DNA from: Gammaproteobacteria bacterium
Lineage (GTDB): Bacteria; Pseudomonadota; Gammaproteobacteria; Steroidobacterales; Foliamicaceae
Length of the DNA stretch: 64,000 nt
Reading direction: 5' to 3'
Assembly: GCA_009844425.1 (NCBI GenBank)
Contig: VYBN01000017.1
Location: forward strand, 109,101-173,100
Positions within the stretch are counted from its first letter, which is position 1; each line of letters opens with the position of its first letter. Positions 53,855 to 64,000 of the stretch are shown here, in pieces. The notes below the pieces were generated by a model that searched no databases, was not told the origin of the DNA, and was given only the letters and a program-made list of their open reading frames with translations. The translations under genes were made by a program, and so were the position numbers.

Positions 53855-54862
53855 TCAGGCCTGAAGCATGCGCTCCACGGCAAGCCGCGCGCGGTCCGCG
53901 ATTTCCGCCGGAACCTCGACCCGCGGTTCGAGCGTTTCCAGCGTGTGCAGTATCTTGGGAAGGGTTATGCGCTTCATGTGCGGACAGAGATTGCACGGGC
54001 GCACGAACTGCACGCCGGGATGCTCCACGGCCACGTTGTCGCTCATCGAGCACTCGGTCACCATGACGACCCGGCGCGGCTTGTTTTCGCCCACGTAGCG
54101 GATCATTGCCGATGTGGAGCCGACGAAATCGGCCTCGGCAAGGACGTCGGGCGGGCATTCCGGATGGGCGATGACCTGTATGCCGGAGTGCGACCGGCGA
54201 TAGGAACGGATTTCGTCCGCCGTGAACCGCTCGTGCACTTCGCAGCTCCCTTCCCAGAGAATAATCTCCACGTCCGTCTTGCCGGCCACATAGCGTCCCA
54301 GGTATCCGTCAGGCAGGAAAATCACGCGGTCCACGCCCAGCGACTCGACGATCTTCACGGCATTCGCAGAAGTGCAGCAGATGTCCGACTCCGCCTTCAC
54401 TTCCGCGGAGGTATTGACGTAGGTGACTACGGGAACGCCGGGGTATTTCTGCTTCAGCAGACGCACGTCCTCGCCGGTAATCGCGGCAGCCAGCGAACAG
54501 CCGGCTTCCAGATCGGGAATCAGCACGGTTTTTTCGGGCGCCAGGATCTTCGATGTCTCGGCCATGAAGTGAACGCCGCACATCAGGATCACGCCGGCGC
54601 CGGCCCTGGCGCCAAGGCGGGCCAGTTCGAGCGAATCGCCCGAATAGTCCGCAACGCCGTGAAAAATTTCGGGGGTCTGGTAGTTGTGCACCAGGATTAC
54701 GGCATCACGCTCTTTCTTCAGTTCGTTGATGCGGGCGATATACGGCGCATGCACGGGCCACTCCACGTCGGGAATTACGTCGGTCAGGCGGCTGCGGACC
54801 GCCGCAGTCATCTCCTGCACCCGGGGGGTGTATTCCAGTGCTCCTGTCACCTGTGCCTGCAT
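53855..54862 (-). CDS. nadA: quinolinate synthase
   Basis: A 335-residue 4Fe-4S enzyme that condenses iminoaspartate with dihydroxyacetone phosphate in NAD synthesis. The three cluster cysteines can be placed: Cys95 ([10 protein letters not shown]), Cys207 ([11 protein letters not shown]) and Cys290 ([10 protein letters not shown]). VHNYQTPEI and [11 protein letters not shown] are also family motifs. It is divergent from the NrtR-type regulator, which probably represses it. No nadB or nadC is adjacent. Confidence 0.96.
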   Translation of the reverse strand: MQAQVTGALEYTPRVQEMTAAVRSRLTDVIPDVEWPVHAPYIARINELKKERDAVILVHNYQTPEIFHGVADYSGDSLELARLGARAGAGVILMCGVHFMAETSKILAPEKTVLIPDLEAGCSLAAAITGEDVRLLKQKYPGVPVVTYVNTSAEVKAESDICCTSANAVKIVESLGVDRVIFLPDGYLGRYVAGKTDVEIILWEGSCEVHERFTADEIRSYRRSHSGIQVIAHPECPPDVLAEADFVGSTSAMIRYVGENKPRRVVMVTECSMSDNVAVEHPGVQFVRPCNLCPHMKRITLPKILHTLETLEPRVEVPAEIADRARLAVERMLQA

Positions 54863-54888
54863 TGGCTTACTCCATTGGCGGGGCTGTA

Positions 54889-54917
54889 ATGCTATAAGTG
54901 AGCATAAGTCTTGTCAA
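54889..54917 (-). promoter_or_regulatory. nadA promoter
   Basis: Read on the minus strand, a perfect TTGACA (54912-54917) is followed after 17 bases by TAGCAT (54889-54894). This predicts transcription starting about 20 bases before the nadA start codon at 54862. Confidence 0.6.
54894..54909. promoter_or_regulatory. candidate NrtR operator: direct repeats in the nadA promoter spacer
   Basis: ATAAGT occurs at 54894-54899 and again at 54904-54909, exactly one helical turn apart, between the -35 and -10 of nadA. A regulator bound here would block the promoter. The link to the divergent NrtR-like protein is positional. Confidence 0.4.
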
Positions 54918-54956
54918 ATCCCTTCCCGCAAAACGGAGCGGGTCTAAAATGGCTGC

Positions 54957-55871
54957 GTGACCGAACCGATCAGCGTGGAACTCAGCGCCGTGGTGCTGAC
55001 CGTCGTGGACGACGAGCCGCGGGTCCTGGTCCTGCCGGGCGGTCCTTTGGCCCGTTTGCCTTCCGACGGACTTCGCAGCACGCGCGACCAAACGCTGGAA
55101 TTCGGCGCCCGGCGCCTGCTCAGGCGCCAGGTCGGACTGGAGCCGTCCTGGCTGGAACAGCTCTACACCTTCGGCGACCGGCGCCGTAATTTCTGGCCGC
55201 GCAGCCCCGATCGCACCATCACGGTGGCCTACCTCGCATTGGTTCGACACGACCTTTGCTCCACCGGAGGGCGGTGGAGGGACTGCTACGAGTTCTTTCC
55301 CTGGGAGGACCAGCGATCCGAACGGGACTCCGCGGCGCCGCTGAGCGCCGGACTTGAGAAATGGAGGAACAGGGCCCGGGCCGATGCGACCCGCAAAGAG
55401 CGCAGCGAGCGGATCGAGCGCTGCCTGGGCCTGGACCAGGCCGGCTGGACGCCGGACCTCGTGCTGGAGCGCTATGAGCTCGTGTATGAGGCCGCGCTCG
55501 TGGCCGAATCCTGGCATGACCGGGGCGCCGCGGCGCCGGGAGGACGGATACTCAAGGGGGTCTGCATGGCCCTGGATCACCGCCGAATACTGGCCACCGC
55601 CCTGGGCAGGATGCGGGGCAAGCTGCGCTACCGCCCGGTCGTTTTCGAACTCATGCAGCCGGAATTCACCCTGTTTGAACTGCAGCGCGTGATCGAGGCG
55701 ATCAGTGGCCGTGGTCTGCACAAGCAGAATTTCCGGCGACTGGTCGCGAACCAGAGACTGGTCGAGGCTACCGGTGTGCGCAAACCGGACACCGGCGGTC
55801 GCCCGGCGCGCCTCTACCGCTTCCGGCCCGAAGCACTGGCGGAGCGCCGCGCCGCCGGCGTGCTGTCCTGA
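54957..55871 (+). CDS. nrtR: NrtR-type Nudix transcriptional regulator of NAD synthesis
   Basis: A 304-residue protein with an N-terminal Nudix-like domain (about residues 5-150) and a C-terminal winged helix (FELMQPEFTLFELQRVIEAI, then HKQNFRRL). This is the architecture of NrtR/COG4111 regulators. In the Nudix part the catalytic GX5EX7REUXEEXGU signature is degraded: the region reads RDQTLEFGARRLLRRQVG, so it probably binds rather than hydrolyses its nucleotide ligand (ADP-ribose in studied cases). Its divergent position to nadA fits a repressor of de novo NAD synthesis. The GTG start at 54957 has no strong site. Confidence 0.85.
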   Translation: MTEPISVELSAVVLTVVDDEPRVLVLPGGPLARLPSDGLRSTRDQTLEFGARRLLRRQVGLEPSWLEQLYTFGDRRRNFWPRSPDRTITVAYLALVRHDLCSTGGRWRDCYEFFPWEDQRSERDSAAPLSAGLEKWRNRARADATRKERSERIERCLGLDQAGWTPDLVLERYELVYEAALVAESWHDRGAAAPGGRILKGVCMALDHRRILATALGRMRGKLRYRPVVFELMQPEFTLFELQRVIEAISGRGLHKQNFRRLVANQRLVEATGVRKPDTGGRPARLYRFRPEALAERRAAGVLS

Positions 55872-55922
55872 GGCATGCGCTCGGGGCCGTCCGTTCGTGT
55901 ATATTCACGCGACCGCTTTCGT

Positions 55923-55998
55923 AGGCGCGTAGCTCAGGGGTTAGAGCACTTGCTTGACATGCAAGGGGTCGGTGGTTCAATTCCACTCGCGCCTACCA
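55923..55998 (+). tRNA. tRNA-Val (GAC)
   Basis: A 76-base cloverleaf with all stems: acceptor AGGCGCG/CGCGCCT, D stem GCTC/GAGC, anticodon stem CTTGC/GCAAG with anticodon GAC at 55956-55958, and T stem GGTGG/CCACT with one G-T pair and loop TTCAATT. Discriminator A and an encoded CCA end the gene at 55998. TATATT at 55900-55905 is a plausible -10. Repeat B3 follows 15 bases later. Confidence 0.96.
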
Positions 55999-56013
55999 TT
56001 CCATCTGGAGCAA

Positions 56014-56124
56014 GCCGCTTTACCGCCTTCCCTTTCCGGGAACGTCGGAGGCAGGGATGCCGACGCCGAGCCCACAGGGATGCGCTTGCCGGCGTGTCCC
56101 GGAAAGGGAAGGCGGTAAAGCGGC
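56014..56124. repeat. family B hairpin, copy B3
   Basis: Arms 56014-56041 and 56097-56124 pair perfectly over 28 bp. The 55-base loop has GGCAGGGATGCC, GAGCCCACAGGGATG and GCTTGCCGGCG. It lies between tRNA-Val and lhr, ending 13 bases before the lhr start codon. Confidence 0.9.
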
Positions 56125-56137
56125 GGCGGGAGCTGGA

Positions 56138-60304
<4,167 letters not shown>

Positions 60305-60371
60305 TCGAATAGAATCTCGCATCTCGCCCATTGGTGCAACGCAGGGCGGGACCTGTAGACGGGAGGGGAAA

Positions 60372-61943
60372 ATGAGCCAGGAAATCCTTCAGGAGCTTTC
60401 CAGCCTGCTGGGCAGCGAACACGTGATCACGGACGATGCCGAGCGCCGTTACTTCACGACCGACGTTTACAACTCCCGGGAGCTGCCGCTGGCGGTCATT
60501 CGGCCGGGAAGCGTGGAGGAATTGCAGGAAGCGGCGCGGATTGCATTGAAGAACAATGTCGCGCTCGTGCCCCGAGGCGGCGGCGCTTCGTACACGGACG
60601 GCTACCTGCCGGTCACGTCGCAGTCGCTGCTGGTGGAAACCTCGCGCCTCAACCGCATCGTGGAAATCAACGGAACGGACATGTACGTGACGGTCGAACC
60701 GGCCGTGACCTGGGAGAGGCTCAACGCGGCGCTGGCCAAGGAGAAGCTGCGCACGCCGTTCTGGGGGCCGTTCTCCGGCCTGAAGGCGACCGTGGGCGGA
60801 TCGACTTCGCAGAACTCCGCGAGCATGGGCACGGGCAACCACGGCCTGTCCGCGGAATCGGTGCTTTCGTTCGACGTCGTGCTGGGCAACGGCAAGCTGC
60901 TGAAGACGGGGTCCGCATCGATCAGCACCTCCAAGCCGTTCTTCCGCTGGTACGGACCGGACCTGACCGGCCTTTTCACCGGCGACACCGGCGCCATGGG
61001 CATCAAGGCGCGGATCACACTGCGGTTGATCAGGCGGCCGGAACGCTCCGGCACCGCTTCTTTCGGTTTCGACACCTTTGACGACATGGCGGCCGGCATG
61101 TCGGCGGTGGCGCGCCTGGGCATAGTCGCCGACAACTACGGACTGGACCCCAAGCTGCAGCAGGGCCAGCTCACCAAGACCGACACCGGCGATGCGCTGC
61201 GCGCCGTGTGGAACGTAACGCGCGACTCCAGCAATCCGGTGGAGGCCGTCAGCCGGCTTACGCGCATGGCGCTGGCGGGCAAGCGCTTCTTTGCCGGCTT
61301 CAGCCACTCCGCACACTACGTCGTGGAGGGGTACAGCGCGGCGGAGGTCAAGTCCAAACTGAAACTGGTCCGTGAAACCATGCGGCCGCATGGAACCGAA
61401 ATAGCCAATACCGTGCCTACCGTGCTCAGAGCCATGCCGTTCATACCGATGTATTCCGTGCTGGGCGTCAACGGCGAACGATGGGTGCCGCTGCACGGCA
61501 TCATGCCGTTCTCGGCGGTTCCCGAGTTCCGCCGCCGGCTCATGGCCATGTACGAGGAGAACGCCGACCGAATGAAGGATTTGCGGGTGGACAAGGGCGC
61601 CATGTTCATGACCATCAACTCCAACGCGTTTCTCTACGAACCGGTGTTCTACTGGGAGGACAGCCAGACGGTGTTCCACAAACGATTCATGCCCAAGGAC
61701 TATCTGGCGACGCTGCCGGAACACGACGAGAACCCCGAAGGCCGGGCGCTGGTGGCGGAGCTACGCCAGCGCATCCTGGACATCTTCTGGCAGGTGGGCG
61801 CCTCGCACCTGCAGGTTGGCAAGACCTACCCCTATCTGCGCGGACGCCAGCCCGAAGCCGAGCGGCTGCTCCGCGAATTCAAGGGCAGCGTCGACCCCAA
61901 CAACCTCATGAACCCGGGCGCACTCGGCCTCGGCACGTCCTGA
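60372..61943 (+). CDS. FAD-binding oxidoreductase (GlcD/VAO-type)
   Basis: A 523-residue flavoprotein. The FAD-binding domain (about residues 10-220) contains AVIRPGSVEELQEAARIA, LVPRGGGASYTDGYLP and GLKATVGGSTSQNSASMG. The C-terminal domain ends with the family phrase KGSVDPNNLMNPGALG. Such enzymes oxidise hydroxyacids, aldehydes or alcohols and pass electrons to an acceptor. No iron-sulfur partner (GlcF-like) is adjacent, so it probably works alone; the substrate is unknown. GGGAGGGG precedes the start. Confidence 0.87.
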   Translation: MSQEILQELSSLLGSEHVITDDAERRYFTTDVYNSRELPLAVIRPGSVEELQEAARIALKNNVALVPRGGGASYTDGYLPVTSQSLLVETSRLNRIVEINGTDMYVTVEPAVTWERLNAALAKEKLRTPFWGPFSGLKATVGGSTSQNSASMGTGNHGLSAESVLSFDVVLGNGKLLKTGSASISTSKPFFRWYGPDLTGLFTGDTGAMGIKARITLRLIRRPERSGTASFGFDTFDDMAAGMSAVARLGIVADNYGLDPKLQQGQLTKTDTGDALRAVWNVTRDSSNPVEAVSRLTRMALAGKRFFAGFSHSAHYVVEGYSAAEVKSKLKLVRETMRPHGTEIANTVPTVLRAMPFIPMYSVLGVNGERWVPLHGIMPFSAVPEFRRRLMAMYEENADRMKDLRVDKGAMFMTINSNAFLYEPVFYWEDSQTVFHKRFMPKDYLATLPEHDENPEGRALVAELRQRILDIFWQVGASHLQVGKTYPYLRGRQPEAERLLREFKGSVDPNNLMNPGALGLGTS

Positions 61944-61970
61944 ACTTGGACATCAGTTCGCTCGTGGCCC

Positions 61971-62077
61971 GCTACTCCCGCCCCTTGCTTCCGGGAACCG
62001 CCGGCAAGCACATCCCTGTGGGCTTGGCTTCGGCATCCCTGCCTCAGACATTCCCGGAAGCAAGGGGCGGGGGTAGC
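61971..62077. repeat. family B hairpin, copy B4 (inverted)
   Basis: Arms 61971-61996 and 62052-62077 pair over 26 bp, the one exception being a G-T wobble. The 55-base loop is the reverse complement of the B3 loop with about a dozen changes, so the element is inserted in the opposite orientation. It follows the oxidoreductase stop by 28 bases. Confidence 0.9.
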
Positions 62078-62096
62078 TCCAGCATGATGCTACGAT

Positions 62097-62199
62097 GCCC
62101 TCCATCTTTGCCCCCTGCTTCCGGGAGCGTTGGAGCCATGGATGGCGGAACCGAGCCATGGGTGGCTTCTCCGGGAAGCAGGGGGCAAAGATGGAGGGC
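62097..62199. repeat. family B hairpin, copy B5
   Basis: Arms 62097-62122 and 62174-62199 pair perfectly over 26 bp. The 51-base loop is the most divergent (GAGCCATGGATGGCGG, GAGCCATGGGTGGC). It is only 19 bases from B4 and covers the likely start of the next gene. Confidence 0.88.
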
Positions 62200-63973
62200 G
62201 ACGCCAGCGTCAACAGCCCCCCACGCTTGCCTGCTTTCGATATTGCTGTGCCTTACGTTGGGGCTTGCGCCGCTACATGTCGCTGCGGAGGCGGACGAGC
62301 GGGTGGTGGGCGTGCTGTTCGTGATCCACGGCGGTTCGCAGGACTGGACCGACCGCGGGGCCTTCGACACGGCCGCGCAGCTTTTCTCGTACGATCAGAA
62401 CAGCGCCGTCTATCAGCGCTTTCTCTGGGACCCGCGCATCTGGCCGCGCTTCATGGACTTCGGCAACGGGCCCAAGGAAGCCCTGAAGTATCGCTTCGAG
62501 TACGACCGGATCGACGGGCCGAGCCCCTTCTACGGCATCACCTTCTCGCAGATGAGCTCGCTCGAGGCGGCGCTGGACGCGCGCGCGCAGGAGATGGGCG
62601 TGCGCTTCGTTGTGGACCTGGCGTCCTGGATGGCTGCGGACCCCAAGCACCACCCCTGGCCGCGCCTCGTTTATGGGCCTGGCAGCCCGCAAGGCCAGCC
62701 CCTGACGTATTGCGGGCCGGCCGACGATCCGTGGCCCGACTGCGATCCCGAGCGGCACAACGTGGACGGTCCCATCCCACGGCTGCTGGAACAGGGCGTG
62801 ACCGAGATCGTGGTCATCGACATGACCGTTGGCGGCGCCCGGTTCTCCAAGACGCATGACGTGGTCCGGACGCTGCGTGCGCGCCTTGCCGCCGAGGCCG
62901 GTGAGGGCGGGAAACCGGTTCGGCTGCGCTGGCTGAACGACCCCAGGGACCTGATGCGCGATTCTTATCCGGTCGAACCGGCCGGATGGACGCGTTCTCT
63001 CGGCCCCCCGGCGGCCGACCGCAGCGTGCCGCTGGAAGATGCGCCCAACCCGGTGGTTTCCTCGCCGCTGCTGGCCTTGCTGCATGCCGAAGGTATCGCC
63101 GAGCGGTTCAACCCGGAAGTGGAGGAAGCCGAGACCGGCATCGTGCTTCTCGGCCATGCGCTGCGCCGCTACGACGAGTATTTCGATCCGAAGATCGACG
63201 ACACCCTGACGCTTCACCAGACCATAGCGCTGGAATTGCTGCGCACCTACCCGGAGCTCAAGGAACACAGGATCGTGGGCGCCTGGGCCGGGGACATGGT
63301 CCTGAACGAAACGCTGACGGACACGCCTGCCGGAGGTTACGAGCGGAGTCGGCCCATGCGCGGGGAGAACCTGGGCTACGCGGCGCTGTACGAGCAGCCG
63401 GGCGTTCATCCGCAAGGCAAGTGGGGCTACCGCTACTGGGAGGCGCTGGACTACCTGCGCGCCGACGGCGTGGAGCACATCGTCGTGGCCTTCCCGCAGA
63501 TCGTGGCCGAATCGGTGCTCAACATGGTCGAGGTGCCCAACCAGATCGGCAAGGAAGTGGGCTACCGCAACTGGCTCTACTACGAAAAGGGCGATTTCGA
63601 TCGCTATCCCAAGGTTGGGCATCCGTTCGCCGATTACTGGGGCATCTGGGTAAACACGGAATGCAGAAATGGCGATTCAACAGTCGCCTGCTGCCTGGAA
63701 ATGGGTGGCTGCGCCGACGGACGGCCCTATCCGCCGGCGCGCCAGACGCCTCCGGATCGGCGGCGCAACGACATGGACCCGTCGCTGGGCTACGACATAC
63801 CCGCATTCGGCCATATCGGTTATGACCCGGCGCTGGGCCGCCCGTCGGACGACCATCCGGTCCAGCAGCAGTACCGCGGCACCTGGGCGATGTGGCGTCC
63901 ACCGAACGACGACCCGCGCATGGGAGAGCTGATGGCAAGGTTTATCGTCGAGGCCGTGCGGGACGGCCGCTAG
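62138..63973 (+). CDS. secreted protein of unknown function, distant chelatase-like resemblance
   Basis: A protein of about 611 residues that I do not recognise with confidence. A hydrophobic export segment (ACLLSILLCLTLGLAPLHVA) precedes the mature part. VVGVLFVIHGGSQDWTDRG and, in the C-terminal half, GVEHIVVAFPQIVAES recall the two lobes of ferrochelatase/CbiX-type chelatases, but I see no complete active site. A cysteine-containing stretch (NTECRNGDSTVACCLEMGGC) could form disulfides. The start is uncertain: ATG 62138 lies in the loop of repeat B5, and ATGs at 62084/62087 precede the element. It follows the FAD oxidoreductase on the same strand and may be linked to it. Confidence 0.6.
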   Translation: MDGGTEPWVASPGSRGQRWRATPASTAPHACLLSILLCLTLGLAPLHVAAEADERVVGVLFVIHGGSQDWTDRGAFDTAAQLFSYDQNSAVYQRFLWDPRIWPRFMDFGNGPKEALKYRFEYDRIDGPSPFYGITFSQMSSLEAALDARAQEMGVRFVVDLASWMAADPKHHPWPRLVYGPGSPQGQPLTYCGPADDPWPDCDPERHNVDGPIPRLLEQGVTEIVVIDMTVGGARFSKTHDVVRTLRARLAAEAGEGGKPVRLRWLNDPRDLMRDSYPVEPAGWTRSLGPPAADRSVPLEDAPNPVVSSPLLALLHAEGIAERFNPEVEEAETGIVLLGHALRRYDEYFDPKIDDTLTLHQTIALELLRTYPELKEHRIVGAWAGDMVLNETLTDTPAGGYERSRPMRGENLGYAALYEQPGVHPQGKWGYRYWEALDYLRADGVEHIVVAFPQIVAESVLNMVEVPNQIGKEVGYRNWLYYEKGDFDRYPKVGHPFADYWGIWVNTECRNGDSTVACCLEMGGCADGRPYPPARQTPPDRRRNDMDPSLGYDIPAFGHIGYDPALGRPSDDHPVQQQYRGTWAMWRPPNDDPRMGELMARFIVEAVRDGR

Positions 63974-64000
63974 CCAAGATGCGTTCCTGCATGAAACAGC

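Noticed and set aside
52943..54889. 648-codon plus-strand frame opposite the PP2C and nadA genes
   Set aside because: It spans two real genes on the other strand and shows no family motifs.

Overview
The window is about 64 kb of GC-rich, gene-dense bacterial chromosome. Gene content points to an aerobic gammaproteobacterium: a DUF1820 protein, full-length single-chain PurL, the rib-nusB-thiL-pgpA cluster, a TtpC-type TonB energising operon, two large TonB-dependent receptors, ETF-ubiquinone oxidoreductase and NrtR-nadA. No species can be named from the sequence alone. One AT-richer gene (about 1.1-2.0 kb, DUF4393/Abi-alpha-like) looks foreign. The CDS calls rest on recognisable family motifs; no database search was run.

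Layout. 0-8 kb: partial PLP decarboxylase, Abi-alpha-like protein, VOC protein and MFS transporter (divergent), rhodanese, orphan HMG-CoA-synthase-like enzyme, and a DUF6580 membrane protein with a BtuF-like cobalamin-binding protein. 8-15 kb: FKBP lipoprotein, TonB receptor, feoA-feoB plus a coupled 49-residue membrane protein behind a clear Fur box, DUF1820. 15-28 kb: purL, histone-deacetylase-like hydrolase, glyA, ribD-ribE-ribBA-ribH-nusB-thiL-pgpA, and a Bcr/CflA exporter. 28-36 kb: FAH hydrolase, acetoacetyl-CoA synthetase, TonB receptor, ETF-QO, thiolase. 36-42 kb: a seven-gene DUF3450-TtpC-ExbB-ExbD-ExbD-TonB-TPR operon. 42-48 kb: acyltransferase, XerD, quinone oxidoreductase, moaA, TorF-like porin, Amt transporter. 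48-54 kb: a partner-switching signalling locus (STAS, response regulator-PP2C, RsbW-like kinase, periplasmic binding protein, histidine kinase). 54-64 kb: nadA/nrtR, tRNA-Val(GAC), lhr, FAD oxidoreductase, and a secreted protein of unknown function.

The most unusual content is between the genes. Three families of repeated palindromic elements are interspersed. Family A (three copies of about 265 bp, at 22.4, 36.3 and 43.0 kb) folds into a long basal stem of 31-33 bp closing two branched arms. The stem sequences differ between copies while complementarity is kept, so changes on one strand are compensated on the other. Family B (five copies of about 100-125 bp, at 42.1, 44.1, 56.0, 62.0 and 62.1 kb) has perfect or near-perfect arms of 26-30 bp unique to each locus around a related loop. 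Family C (six copies, mostly about 55 bp) is a REP-like double hairpin. One C copy lies inside thiL and is kept in frame by two one-base differences. Arms of the A copies overlap gene ends and starts (ribD/ribE, plsC/xerD), so these elements may affect expression.

Functionally, the two TonB receptors, the TtpC-TonB motor, Feo and the putative B12 proteins form an uptake theme. The acetoacetyl-CoA synthetase, thiolase, ETF-QO and FAH hydrolase suggest acyl/ketone catabolism feeding respiration.
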